Of a stretch of 64,000 bases of DNA, positions 23,331 to 35,371 are shown piece after piece. The notes under the pieces were generated by a model, which worked only from the letters and a program-made list of their open reading frames with translations, made no database searches and was not told where the DNA came from. Within the stretch, counting starts at the first letter, position 1, and the number at the start of each line of letters is the position of its first letter. Made by a program: the position numbers and the translations under genes. Source of the DNA: Saccopteryx bilineata (taxonomy: Eukaryota > Chordata > Mammalia > Chiroptera > Emballonuridae). The stretch is from NCBI RefSeq assembly GCF_036850765.1, contig NC_089494.1, forward strand, positions 230,410,779-230,474,778. Reading direction: 5' to 3'.

Positions 23331-24669
23331 AAATCTGATGTTTTAGGTCCAGACAGGACTGAAGATGTAGATTTCAATTATCAACCTGGAGATGGTATTG
23401 CAAGCTATGGAAGTAGATGAGGCCATCCCTGAGAAGAACGTATAAATGAAGAAGCAAAGCAAGCCCTGGATAGAACCCTGGTATGCACCAGGGTTTAGAA
23501 TTAAAGCAGAAAAACAGAGCCAGTAAAGGGGACTGAGATGATAAGATGTGGTCTCGGAGATCGGAGACAAATCTAGGAAACGTTGGTGTTCCGGAGAACC
23601 AAGAGAAGTTAAGCATTTCAAAGAGAGAATGGTCAGTTGTGTTAAACATGGCTGGGAGATCAAGTAAGATAAGAACTGAGAAGTGACCTCTGGGTTTAGC
23701 AACAAGGAGGCCCTTGGTGACTTTGACAAATGCAGTCTTGGTGAGACACTGGAGATAGAACCCAACAGGAGTGGTTAGAGGGAAGTACATAATGAAAAGT
23801 AGAGACAGCAGCCCTCATCCCATTTTTCAAGAATTGAGGCTGTAAAGGAGAACAGAGTAATATGGTGTTTGGAGGTGAATATGGGTCAGGGAATGGTTTA
23901 TGACAAATGCAAGTGATGCTACTGTGCCGAAGGAGATGACAGTCCAGAGGGGTCAGGTGCGTAGAAGCGAGGGGGAGACTGCAGGCCAGAAGTAATTGAG
24001 ATGGCAGGAGAGGATGGGATTGAGGATTTAAAATAAACTAGTCTGTATATTACCAACTTCAGAGGTATATTTTATTTCTAATTTTGGAATGAAAGGGTAT
24101 ATCCACTATTCAAACAGTTTCAGTCATCAGTCCAGGTTGGGATATATATGAGTTATGTTGTCATACTGGGCAGATTGAGTGCCTCTGTATTAAGCTCACT
24201 CAGCTACTATTGTGGGGAAGATACCTCTTTCGAATTGCAGTATTTTGCTCTGCAGGTGGTGGTGCTCAGTGTTTCTTATGATGATAGTGAAACTGGTAAA
24301 TTCAGTTTCTTAGACTTTGATATGGATAGCAAGTCAGGCAGGTCCTGAGCAGAACTAAGAAAGGAGCATGCATTAATGTGCCACTTCCTTGTCCAGGTCC
24401 TTATACTAGTATGACTTGATGCTTTGATCAGTAAAAAGCACCAGTTGCACCCAGCAATGGAGGTAATACCATATTTTTATAGAGTAGCAGACTTTAGGAT
24501 GATTAGCTACTGTAGATCAGTTCATCCTAGACAAGGCATGTATTCTGGAATTTTAGCTGAGTGATAGAAATTTTGCTTTTTATGCTGTTTAAGCTAGTGT
24601 AACTTCAATTTTAAAGTGTACCGTAAAGCAAATGTATTAAATAAACGGTAATATAAAATGTATTTTTTG

Positions 24670-24890
24670 TTAGTTCAGGTGTACATTTGGTGATATTTAG
24701 TAACTATATTTATCAACCCTCCTGGGGTATGTGCTCTGTATAGCGGGTAAGGATGGTGGTGTGCAAAAATGCCCTGCCCTGTTTTACAATATCTTGATAG
24801 CCTTGCATCATGTATCATAGAAATGTACACTTGAAACCTATGTAAGTCTGTTAACCAACACCACCCCAATAAATTGAATTAAAAAGTCTT
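24670..24890 (+). mobile_element. L1 3'-end fragment
   Basis: Sense L1 3' UTR end: atcatagaaatgtacacttgaaacctatgtaa, then ttaaccaacaccaccccaataaattg and an A-rich tail. Confidence 0.75.
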
Positions 24891-24934
24891 TATGAAAAAA
24901 ATACAAACATAAAAAAGAATGATATAGTATAATA

Positions 24935-25200
24935 TGTCCCAGTTATCTATTGCTGTGTATCAAACCACCCTCAACTTAAAGGTATACAACACCAACCGCC
25001 ATTTTATCAAGATTCTCAAGGAATCTGTAAGTAAGAATTGGACAGCACAAGGTGTCTACTCCACAGTGTCTGTGCTTTTATCTTAAGAATCTTGAAAGCT
25101 GGAAGTGACTCAGACAACTTGGGGCTGGAATTGTCTGAAAGTTTTCTCACTTATGTGTCTGGCTCCCTGGCTGGGATGATTTGAAGGCTGGGCTCAGCTG
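24935..25200. repeat. Old interspersed repeat, not classified
   Basis: The phrases cagttatctattgctgtgtatcaaaccacc and ctggctccctggctgggatgatttgaaggctgggctcagctg are of a familiar ancient mammalian repeat type. I do not name it. Confidence 0.45.
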
Positions 25201-26003
25201 AAATTTTCCACAAGAATGCCTATATGTGGCTTTTCTGTTCGGTGGAAGCTTCTCTCACTATGGTAGCTGGCTTCGAAGAGGGACTGTTGAAAGAGTCCAA
25301 ATGAACTAGATAAGAGCTGTTGGGCCTTTTCTGACTTAGCTTCAGAGGATAAGATCCCTTCTGCTATACTGTAGTAGTCAAAGGTGTCAAAAGCCCGCTC
25401 AGATTCAAGAGGATGTAGACCCTGTCTCTTAATGGAGGAGTGTTTATGAGTGCATGTATTTTTAAAAACAGGAGCATTGCATATCATAATGGGCCAGATA
25501 ATGACCATGATGGGTGGAGCAAAGAATAAGAAAGTACATATCAATTTTCTTCATTAGAGATAGGGTATGGAAAAGGTCACTGGACATTTTCTCAATAGTA
25601 ATTAGATCCTGGCTTATATCCGTGATACTTTTTGAATGTAGTTTATAATTTTTGATTGTTACAAGTGATGTATGAGAATGTTTTCTATAGAATTAGCATT
25701 TTTTTTCAGTTAATTTTTTTCCTCTTAAGGATCAGATATATAACTGCTGGCGTTTGTTTGTGAAATTCTTCAATAACTGAACTCCACAAGTCCTAGAAGT
25801 AAGGGCAACTATTTCTCTTGTCAATTTTGCCTTCTTATTTTAGTATGCTCCATAGTTTCAGTTGGGAAAAGAAATAAAAAGAGTGGAGGAGTTAAAACAA
25901 GGACAAATGTCCCGTAGACTGGTTTTATTTTTGGTTGCTAGAGACACACATTCCTGTTTGTCCAAGAAGAGATAGTATCACATTACATTATTTTGTGTCT
26001 CAG
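25201..26003. other. TEC: No recognisable feature
   Basis: Intron 1 sequence. Nothing supported. Confidence 0.55.
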
Positions 26004-26191
26004 TTGACTCAAGGAGTCATTGGAAGAGCTTTCATGATGAGCGAGGTAGTGTGGTAATAACATCCTTGAGGAAGACATTATTATAAAGGAGAGTGGCCCA
26101 TTTGACTCAAGGAATCATTGGAAGAGCTTTCATGATGAGGTAGGTAGGGTGGTAATAACATCTTTGGGAAAGACATTATTATAAAGGAGAG
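26004..26191 (+). repeat. 98-bp local tandem duplication
   Basis: Copy 1 starts at 26004 and copy 2 at 26102. Over the 90 bases present in both there are 7 differences by eye (about 92% identity). Confidence 0.95.
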
Positions 26192-26334
26192 CTCACTTAC
26201 CTTTTTTTACTTTTACTTCTCTGCTTTGATTCTTTTCCCCCCTCCCTTTCTTGTCTTCCTCCTTTCACCTTTTTTCTATTCTTTTTCTTACTAGTTCCAA
26301 AGTGTTGGATGACTGGGACGAGAAAAACATTTAA

Positions 26335-26820
26335 GGGAAAACCCTTAAATACATTTTTAAATGTTTTGTTAGGGAAAATTTCAAATCTAAACAAAAATAA
26401 GATAGCATAATGAATGCCTGTATCCATCACTCAGCTTCAATAGTTATCAACTCAAGAACAATTTAATTCTGTCTGTATGCCCATGTACCCCTTACCAGAT
26501 TATGAAGCAAATCAGAGATATTAATTTATCTCTAAATTTTTCAGTATGTAGCTCTAAAATATAAGAACTCTTAAAAATACACCACAATACTATTATTACA
26601 CCCCCAAAACTCCAAAACAACTTAACGCTATCTTGATATCAAATCTTAATACCACCAAACAAATCTTACCCCCGAAATTTAATGTCATCAATATCCAGTT
26701 AGTATTCAGGTTGCCACAGTTTTCTCATCATATATTTCAACTAGTTGAGATGTCTTTTAACATTTTAAAAATTATTGAGTCCTCCTCTGTATTTGTCCTT
26801 TCTGTATTTGTTCTTTAACT
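26335..26820. repeat. Ancient L1-type 3' UTR fragment
   Basis: Phrases such as tctctaaatttttcagtatgtagctctaaaatataagaac and ccacaatactattattacaccc resemble old mammalian L1 3' UTRs. A related fragment is at 40420-40890. Strand and subfamily uncertain. Confidence 0.5.
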
Positions 26821-27437
26821 TTGTTAAAAAGCTTTCTCATTCTGTAAAAGAGTTGAATGCGGTAATGACTTGGGTTCTTTATTCCTATTTAAAAACAATA
26901 AGAAAACAATATATTGACATAGACAAATGTTTCTCATTAAAAACAATTTAGAATATGGCAGCCAAGGAACACATATTGATACTTGATTATTTTATATATA
27001 ATTTCCAAATCATTTTTCTTTCTGCTCATGTTTTCTGCTAGTAAAATGTGCTGAAAATCACTTTACTCACTTGAGGTACTTGCCATTCATGCCTGTTTTC
27101 ACTGGTTACCGTTTCCCTTTGAAATAGCATAAACAAAAAGAAATACTTGTTTTATATCAGAAATTCCCATATCTGGGGAGAAACCATGCCAGAATGGCAC
27201 TCAAAGTGAATCCACTTAAATTTCATAGTAAGTAGTAAAAGAAAGGAGAAAGCCCAGTATGAATCAGATTTTATCTAGAAAAATAAAGTGAAAACCTGTT
27301 TATTTTTCCCCCACATATGACACTGCTTAGATTATATTTGCTAAGTTCTTAGAACAAAGAGTGAATCAAGTATTAATTTTCTTGAGATAATTTTTCTGAT
27401 TGAAATAAATGATAAAAGTATACTTCCTTTATTTAAG
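26821..27437. other. TEC: No recognisable feature
   Basis: AT-rich intron 1 sequence, nothing supported. Confidence 0.55.
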
Positions 27438-27832
27438 GCCCTGGCTGGTTGGCTCAGCGGTAGAGCGTCGGCCTGGCGTGCGGGGGACCCGGGTTCGATT
27501 CCCGGCCAGGGCACATAGGAGAAGCACCCATTTGCTTCTCCACCCCCCCCCCTTCCTCTGTCTCTCTCTTCCCCTCCCGCAGCCAAGGCTCCATTGGAGC
27601 AAAGATGGCCCGGGCGCTGGGGATGGCTCCTTGGCCTCTGCCCCAGGCGCTAGAGTGGCTCTGGTCGCAGCAGAGCGACGCCCGGGAGGGGCAGAGCATC
27701 GCCTCTTGGTGGGCAGAGCATCGCCCCCTGGTGGGCGTGCCGGGTGGATCCCGGTCAGGCGCATGCGGGAGTCTGTCTGACTGTCTCTCCCTGTTTCCAG
27801 CTTCAGAAACATACAAAAAAAAAAAAAAAAAG
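27438..27832 (+). mobile_element. tRNA-derived SINE, type A (long)
   Basis: A near-consensus plus-strand copy (gccctggctggttggctcagcgg; ggttcgattcccgg; gtttccagcttcagaaacat, poly(A)). No clear target duplication seen. Confidence 0.94.
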
Positions 27833-28484
27833 TAAAATTTTCAGCACAGTCTAGGGAGGATCATTCCGAAACATTAGAAAGCTTTATAAGTTTTTGCAAA
27901 GGTGTGTCTATAAGGTAAAATAAAGGTAAAGCCATTATCACAAAGAATCATTGTATGTAATTTCAAAAATAAGATAGAAATGTGTTTCTTTTTTACAATG
28001 TTCGTTAGCTGTCTAGGCTGGTGGAGCAGCTCTGCTCCATGAAGCCATTCAAGGACTAGGTTCTGGTTCCATTTTATTCCTCCTCCTCTCGCTTGCGTGA
28101 TGCCTGCAATACATAAGGAAAGTTGAATTTGCCAGATGAACTTTCTAGCTGATGGGAAGGTGAAAACTGCTCTAAATCCAGAGAAAGTGTTTGTCTCTAA
28201 GTTGAAGATGATCCACATATCACTTTTGCACATATCCCTTTGTCTTCTTAAGGAAAGAATAGGTCAAAATGGAGTCACTTTTGTTAAGCCATCCCACCAA
28301 ACCAAAACTTAATAACTATTCTAATTGTAGTTTCAGACTCTCCCAGGAGTGGAATCTCCTGTTTAACACCAGTGGGGTAATCTGACTGATAAGAACCTTG
28401 AATTCCCCTTATGGAAGCTGTCCTGGCTGGAAACAATCCACTCTTTTAATGTCTTAGTCCACTTTTTTTGAACTCACAATCTTC
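27833..28484. other. TEC: No recognisable feature
   Basis: Intron 1 sequence. Its 119-codon antisense open frame (27874-28233) matches nothing I know. Confidence 0.5.
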
Positions 28485-28487
28485 CTT

Positions 28488-28831
28488 TTTTGGTGACAGA
28501 GACAGAGAGAGACAAAGAGAGAGACAGGGACAGACTGGAAAGGAGAGAGATGAGAAGCATCAACTCATAGATTGCTTTCTCATATGTGCCTTAACTTGGG
28601 GGCTGCAGCTGAGCCAGTGCCCCTTGCTCAAGTCGTTGACCTTGGGCTCAAGCCAGCGACCATGGGGTCATGTCTATGATCCCATGCTCAAGCCGTTGAC
28701 ACTGCACTCAAGCTGGTGAGCCTGCACTCAAGCTGGATTAGCCTGCGCTCAAGCCAGAGACCTCGGGTTTCAAACCTGGGTCCTCTGTGTTCCAGGCCGA
28801 CGCTCATCCCCTGCGTCACTGCCCGGTCAGG
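28488..28831 (-). mobile_element. tRNA-derived SINE, type B, with internal repeats
   Basis: Minus-strand copy. Its body has about six spaced copies of a ctcaagc motif (28628-28765), then cctgggtcctctgtgttccaggccgacgc and the head in reverse (cactgcccggtcagg). Confidence 0.88.
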
Positions 28832-29267
28832 TCACTCTGCTCCTTCCAGTAAGAGTGCGTCCTTCCTCAACCCTGATAACTAGGACATTTGTTTCTTATT
28901 TTCTGTACCCCTTACCATGCTATCATGTGGTAACTCAATCACTTTTGTTTTCCTCTGTCTCTGATTACCTTTCTGGTTAGCACCTCTGTTCCCTTGATTA
29001 GACATATTACAAAAGGTTGTATAGACTAGAATGCACAGCCCTAGTAGCTGTATTTTCATGATGAAGAAGGTACTAAGATCTGGTTAAAATTGCCAGACTG
29101 TGAAACTAAGAACCTTTAGTCTGGTACTCAGATTTGCAACACTGGACAGAGAACATAACTTCTTGGTAGTTTGGGTTTCTCATGGGTGAAACAGTGACTG
29201 ATTCCATTATCTACTTCTGAATATTAGTGTTCAAATTCAATATTACGGTTAGGTTTTCCAAACTTTT

Positions 29268-30850
29268 TAAAATTCATTTTTAATTTTTAAAAACTTGAGG
29301 TATAATTGACATAACATTAGTTTCAGTTGTATAACATTAATGATTCCATTTTTGTATATACTGCAAAATGATCACAATAAGTATAATTAACATTAAGATT
29401 CACTCTTAGCAACTTTCAAATATGCGGTCTAGTATTCTAAACTGTAGTCACCATGCTGTACATTACATCCTCAAAACTTACTTATTTTATTATTGAAAGT
29501 TGGTATCTCCTTTTCCTACTTTGCCCACTCCCTATCTATAAGCTTGGTTTTTTTTTAAGAATCCACATGTAAAAGTTATATGGTATTAATCTTTCTCTGT
29601 CTGACTTATTTCACTTAGCATAATGCTGTTGAGATTGGTCCATGTTACTGAAAATGGGAAAAATTTTTTGTGGTTGACTAACATTTCATTTTGAATATAT
29701 ACCATATCTTCTTTATCCATTCATCCATTGATGGACACTTAGCTTGCTTTCATGTCTTGGCTATTATAAGTAATGCTACAATGAACATGGAGGTATTGTG
29801 CATAAATCTTTTTGAGTTATTGTTTCTGTTTTCTTTGTATAAATACCCAGAAGTGGAATTGCCGAATCATATGGTAGTTTTCTTAAGTTTTTCGAGGAAC
29901 CTCCATAATGTTTTCCTTAGTGGCTACACCAACTTACATTCCCACCAACAGTGAAAAAGGGTTCCCTTCTTACCCACATCCTTGCCAGCACTAACTTTTT
30001 GTCTTTTTGGCAGTAGCCATTCCAACAGGTGTGAGGTGATATCTCATTGTGGTTTTTATTTGCGTTTCCTGATGATTAGTGATGTCGAACAGCTTTTCAT
30101 GTACATGTTAGCTGTCTGTATGTCTTCTTTGGAAGAGCATTCAGATCTTCTCCCCATTTTTTACTTAGCTTATATTGCTATTGAGTTGTATGAGTTCTTT
30201 ATATATTTGGATATTAATCAAATTGCATATCACATATCTGATTTGCAAATATTTTCTTCCATTCAGTTGGTGCCTCTTCATTTTGTTGATGCTTTCCTAG
30301 CTGTGCAGAAGCTTTTTAGTTTGATGTACTCCCACTTGTTTATTTTTGCTTTTGTTGCCTTTGCTTTTGGTGTCATACATAAAAAAATCATCACTAAGAC
30401 CTATGTCAAAGAGCTTACCACCAATGTTTTTCTTTTTAGGAGTTTTATGATTTCATGTTTTACATTCAAGTCTTTAATCCATTTTGAGTTAATTTTTGTG
30501 TATGGTTTAAGATATTGGTCCAATTTTATTTCTTTTGCATGTGGTTATCCAGATTTCCCACCACCATTTATTGAATATTCTTGGCTCATTTGTCATAAAA
30601 TAAATGACCATATATTCGTGGGTTTATTTCTTTCTGTTCTTTCATAGGTTTTATATTTGGTTCCATTTATCTATGCATCCGTTTTTTGGCCAATACTATG
30701 CTGTTTTGGGTACTATGGCTTTGCAATGTAGTTTGAACTCATGGAGCATGATGCCTCCAGTTTTGTTCTTTCTCACGTTTACTTTGGCAATTTGGGGTCT
30801 TTGTGGTTCCATAGAAATTTTAGGATTGTTTGTTAAGATTTCTTAACTTT
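29268..30850 (-). mobile_element. L1 LINE, 5' truncated, antisense
   Basis: The left part is antisense 3' UTR (cttgaggtataattgacataacattag; ttccattttgaatatataccatatcttctttatccattcatc). The right part reaches antisense ORF2 (ctgtgcagaagctttttagtttgatg; tttgcttttggtgtcatac; ccaatactatgctgttttgggtac). The 221-codon plus-strand frame at 29982-30647 is the wrong strand of this L1. Old and non-coding. Confidence 0.85.
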
Positions 30851-31056
30851 TACCAATAAGCAGCTAAGGTAAAGTGAATAGTGTTCTTGTGTTTAACTCC
30901 AGTGAGATACAGAAGAAGACACTTGCATTGCAGCTTTGAGTTTTATTTAAAGATGTTTGTAACAGAGGTTCCTTTGTGCTTCTTATTCATGAGTGGGTCA
31001 GCTGTTTGTGGAATGGAGAATTGTGGGGAGATTAAGCCAGAGTACTCTGAAATTTT

Positions 31057-31183
31057 TTGTCTTTAAGATTTTATTTATTTATTTTAGAGAGAAGTGGGGG
31101 AGGAGCAGGAAGCATCAATTTCCATATGTGCCTTGACCAGGCAAGCCCAGGGTTTTGAACCAGTGACCTTAGCATTTCAAGTG
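31057..31183 (-). mobile_element. tRNA-derived SINE, type C, 5' truncated
   Basis: Minus-strand copy lacking the tRNA-like head, still flanked by a perfect TCTGAAATTTT (31046-31056, 31184-31194), so it was truncated when it inserted. Confidence 0.9.
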
Positions 31184-31212
31184 TCTGAAATTTTGTTTTA
31201 TCTTTATTTTCT

Positions 31213-31419
31213 TTTTTTAAATTTTTATTTATTTTTATTTATTTTAATTTTATTTATTCATTTTAGAAAGGAGAGAGAGAGAGAGAGAGAAGGGGGGGGG
31301 GAGGAGCAGGAAGCATCAACTCCTGTATGTGCCTTGACCAGGCAAGCCCAGGGTTTTGAACCAGTGACCTCAGCATTTCCAGGTCGATGCTTTATCCACT
31401 GCGCCACCACAGGTCAGGC
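31213..31419 (-). mobile_element. tRNA-derived SINE, type C
   Basis: Full minus-strand copy with perfect 15-bp flanks TTATCTTTATTTTCT (31198-31212, 31420-31434). Lies only 14 bases from the right flank of the truncated copy at 31057-31183. Confidence 0.93.
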
Positions 31420-31639
31420 TTATCTTTATTTTCTAATTTAGAACATCCACTCTGTTATTTCTTCCATTCAGAGAGAACACCTTCTTTTAGCTTTTGGTAC
31501 TGATTGGTGTGCCTCTGAGTGATGCCTTGGAAATCATAAATTATCTCTGTTGAAATCTAGAGATTGAATCCAGTTGTTTTCTGAAAGTGACCTGTTATTA
31601 TGCTTTCTCCTTCAGTTATCCCTTCCCTTCTATTAGAGA

Positions 31640-32175
31640 GGCCATGTCATGGAGTGTTTAATAGTGCAGGCTTTGTGGTTAGTTTGCCTGAATTAAAACC
31701 TGCCTCTCGCCTGACCAGGCGGTGGCGCAGTGGATAGAGCGTCAGACTGGGATGTGGAGGACCCAGGTTCGAGACCCCGAGGTTGCTAGCGAGGGCTCAT
31801 CTGGCTTGAGCAAAGCTCACCAGCTTGGATCCAAGGTCCCTGGCGCGAGCACGGGGTTACTCAGTCTGCTGAAGGCCCGCGGTCAAGGCACATATGAGAA
31901 AGCAATCAATGAACAACTAAGGTGTTGCAATGAAAAACTGATGCTTGATGCTTCTCATCTCTCTCTGTTCCTGTCTGTCTGTCCCTATCTATCCCTCTCG
32001 CTGACTCTCTGTCTCTGTAAAAAAAACAAAAAAAACCCTGCCTCTTATTCTTACTATGTGGCTTATAAAATACAGATAGTAATAGTACCTACTTGAAAAG
32101 GTTTGTTGAGAGTTGAGTTGATCTAAGGTGCTTAGTGTTTAGCACAGTGCTAACACAAAGCAAATTGTAAAAGTT
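31640..32175 (+). repeat. MIR SINE split by a B-type SINE
   Basis: Left half 31640-31707 (tttaatagtgcaggctttgtggttagtttgcctgaattaaaacctgcctct). Right half from 32046 (cttactatgtggc; aatagtacctacttg; ttagcacagtgct). Confidence 0.8.
31708..32036 (+). mobile_element. tRNA-derived SINE, type B
   Basis: Near-consensus plus-strand copy (gcctgaccaggcggtggcgcagtgg; ggttcgagacc; gctgaaggcccgcggtcaaggc). CCTGCCTCT flanks both sides (31699-31707, 32037-32045). Confidence 0.93.
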
Positions 32176-33174
32176 TGATCATGGTACTTATAATTATTAT
32201 TATTATTTTTCTATATAAATAATAATTCCATAGGGATACTTCTTAATTCTCCAATGGTTATTTATCTCTGTGGACTTCACTGATCTTATCAAAAGATCAT
32301 TGGATTGACCCTTCAGGATAATGATACTTACTTTTAGAGAAATCTACTCTCAGCTCCCTCCTTTATTTTGGTCCACTTTTCACAGTATTTGGCTGATAAC
32401 ATGTTTTGTAGTGTATAGCTTGGGGTTGAAGGCCATCTTTCATTCATTGGGAGATGGGGTTGTTTTCCTTTGGTTTTATGTTTTATAACGTAAAAGACTT
32501 TTAGGGGAGGAGAGAGAGAACATATACCTTCTCACTGCCATCTTGCAATAATTTCCTGATTCTCAGAGGCAGATATTTTTAGTTTTAAAAAATATTGTAG
32601 TACTGTCACTCTCAATGTGCACCTACTGATGTTGCCACTTCTTGGTTTTCAATTTTCGGTATGCTTTACTGACTTCCTAGTAGAGCTGGGGAGGACACAG
32701 CTCTTTCACAATGTCCTCCCCCGCCCACACACAAGCACATTTATACTTTATTTGATGTTCTAGATGGCTATAGCTGAATTCTGTAGAATACTGTGATTAT
32801 TTTTCCTTTTTTGCACATTTCTTTTGTTTTTCCTGGAATTAATTGGTTTATTTTTTTTAAGTCGACAAAGTTTTACTCATTTATTGTAAATCTTCTCCCA
32901 ATACCTTCAGGTTCATCTCTTGAAATAATTCTTTCCAAGGACCTTTTAACTTGATCTACTTTGGCCTAGCTGCTCTCTTGGGCTTGCTGCTCCGTGTCAT
33001 CTTAGGCTTTCCCTTCACTGCTGTCTGGGAGGGTCTCCTGGCCTCTCTTTTGTGTTGGAAGCTTTGTTTCCCAGATTCCACATATTTTGTGTCTTATTTC
33101 TTTATTTTGGTAGAGTACATCCTCAAGTGGCTTTTTGAGAAGGGTGAATAGGAGATAAAAAATTTAAAGCCTTG
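32176..33174. other. TEC: No confident feature
   Basis: Unassigned intron 1 sequence. The phrase ccttctcactgccatcttgc near 32530 is not diagnostic. Confidence 0.5.
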
Positions 33175-33310
33175 CATATTTGAAAAAATGTCTTTATTCT
33201 TTTTCCACTACATTGATAGTTTGGCTGAGTATAGAATTCTGGGTTAGAAATCAATTTCCTTTGGGATTTTTCTCCATTATCTTCCAGCTTTAATGATTGT
33301 ATTCTAAATT
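33175..33310. repeat. Ancient L1-type fragment
   Basis: The phrase agtttggctgagtatagaattctgggttagaaatc and the following ttatcttccagctttaatgattg resemble old mammalian L1. Subfamily and strand not resolved. Confidence 0.4.
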
Positions 33311-33636
33311 TTCATCCTTATTGTGAAACCTACTTTTAAGCTTTTGAATCACCTGCCCTTGATGTTGAGACTACTTGCTTCTGGAATTGCAGATGAACCA
33401 CACCCCACTTACCCTCCTGGACCTTCTAAAAGTCTGCCTTCTGTTTGGTAACTATGGTATTGCTCACTTGGCTAGGCACTACACATTTGCATATGGCCTG
33501 TTTTTCAGGGCATAGCTTGCTTTCTCCTTACAATTCATTCTTTCAACTCATCATTTTCACCCTGCATTGAAGATATATTGTGCAAAGATGAAAAGATAAT
33601 TTCTAAAGAAGTGGTATTTACAGGCCAGCAATTTCT

Positions 33637-33640
<4 letters not shown>

Positions 33641-33669
<29 letters not shown>
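33641..33669. repeat. Poly(A) tract, 29 bases
   Basis: An uninterrupted A run with no SINE attached on its left. Confidence 0.98.
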
Positions 33670-33671
<2 letters not shown>

Positions 33672-33780
33672 ATACCAAAATTTTAATTTAGAATATGGAG
33701 GACTTAGATGCAAAAGGAACAAGAGATTTTTTTCTGACTTCTCATCTTACTGTAGCTAATGGTTAATTGATCTGTTATCC

Positions 33781-34077
33781 TAGTGGTCCCCAACCTTTTT
33801 TGGGCCACGGACCAGTTTAATGTCAGAAAATATTTTCACGGACCGGCCTTTAGGATGGTATGGATAAATGTATCATGTGACCGAGACAAGCGTCAAGAAT
33901 GAGTCTTAGATAGATGTAACAGAGGGAATCTGGTCATTTTTAAAAAATAAAACATCGTTCAGACTTAAATATAAATAAAACGGAAATAATGTAAGTTATT
34001 TATTCTTTCTCTGCGGACCGGTACCAAATGGCCTACGGACCAGTACTGGTCCACAGCCTGGGGGTTGGGGACCACTG
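33781..34077. mobile_element. hAT-like non-autonomous DNA transposon (297 bp)
   Basis: Inverted ends: TAGTGGTCCCCAACC at the left and GGTTGGGGACCACTG at the right (14 of 15 pairing; the left first base has probably changed from C). The second motif ccacggaccagt/actggtccac also pairs. Flanked by a perfect 8-bp duplication TGTTATCC (33773-33780, 34078-34085), the hAT hallmark. No transposase inside. Confidence 0.88.
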
Positions 34078-34329
34078 TGTTATCCAATTGCCTATTGAGA
34101 GGCTGCTGTAAAAACCCAGAATGGTATAAGGAGTTGGTGTAAGAGCCCAATCTTTTTCTTTAAGACAGTGACTCTCAAATATACCTATACATTAAATCAT
34201 GGTTCCCTGGGCCTCACTCCAGACCAAATGAATAAAAATATCTGGGTCCTGCACATCTGCATTAAAAAAAATCTCCTTTGGTGATTCTAATGTATACTTA
34301 AGATTGAGAACTATTTTTTTGGGAGCTTA

Positions 34330-34880
34330 AAATCTAGGTGAAAATTAAAATATGTACATTAATTCCTATAGAACATGGAAGTTTATGATGAGCTTTATGA
34401 TGAGTGATACAGAGATAATAGGTACATGAATTGAAGATTTTTAATTAATTGAAGTCATCAGGAAAGGCTTCATTAAGGAGGTGAATTTTGAGCTAGTGGA
34501 GTTTTCATAGGGAGAGAGGGGACTCCCTAGGCCAGGAATTGAATGCTGAGTATTTTGACTGGGTGTGGAATATCTGAGGAACAGTAGAAGTAAAGATTTG
34601 ATGTTAGGTTTTAGTGAGATTCTAGACAATCTCCAGTGTCAAATTAAGGAGTTTTGACTTTACCCTGCAGATGGTAAGGGGCTTTGAGGAGGCATCGCAG
34701 GTTTCTGGTGAATGAAATGGCATGATGGAAGAGGTGTCTTTGAAGGGTGATTCGATGGGAATGAGAGATATATAGTTCGAGTAACATGAGGCAAGATTCT
34801 GAGTAAAGGAAGACCAGATAGAAGGCTACTATTATGGTCCATATTATAATGTTTGAAAAGAGCTAGGAAAAGAGCAGTAG
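34330..34880 (-). repeat. L2 LINE fragment
   Basis: Antisense L2: ggaaaggcttcattaaggaggtgaattttgagc, tgaggaggcatcgcaggtttctgg, and ttcgagtaacatgaggcaag-like text in the usual L2 order. Confidence 0.6.
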
Positions 34881-35371
34881 GATTAAAAAAATAATGATAA
34901 ACACTTGTATAATATTTTCAAAACAACTGAGTGTTTTCAACATCTCATTAAATTTCACAATAACTTTGTGGTATTTACTTTCATATTTTATGAATGAAGG
35001 AACTGATGTACCAAGATTAAACTGCTATAAAGTAACCATGTGGAAAATGGAAGGGTCTGATTGGAGGATGACAGATCAGTACTAGGGAGTTGCAAGGGTG
35101 CCACTGAGGTATCAGGTTGGGTGTGAAGATGGTGGAATTCCTCAGTAGCTAACTCCATGTCAAGTCTCTGGCTGTGGTCTCAGGTAACCCCTTCTCTCAT
35201 GACTTCCAGTGCCTTTGTGGTTTAATATGCAATGACTAATTATAAAGGTGTGGTGAAGGAAGGGAAGAAACAGCTGTCATGAATTCAACTTGTCTCAGAT
35301 AAAAATCTTCAGTATCTGAGTATCTTTGGGTTTTCACATAGTTAAATTTTGTTTACCATTAGAAAGCTCAG

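Larger units (their letters stand above)
21066..24020 (-). repeat. Long decayed L2 LINE with reverse transcriptase remnant
   Basis: The antisense L2 3' end begins near 21066 (attcatcaaatatttaatgagtacctactatgg) and runs rightwards through typical L2 phrases (gtaacatttaagctgaaatttgagttataag; aatagtcctgttaaagggtgatggtggctg). At 23374-23790 the minus strand still translates to an L2 reverse-transcriptase-like run (GHFSVLILLDLPAMFNTTDHS and LSSQSPLLAL-like segments). It is interrupted by an L1 piece (21320-21975), an unclassified segment (about 22440-22880) and a C-type SINE (23156-23330). Non-functional. Confidence 0.7.

Noticed and set aside
29982..30647. 221-codon open frame on the plus strand
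   Set aside because: It is the antisense strand of an L1 3' region, without a coding family match.
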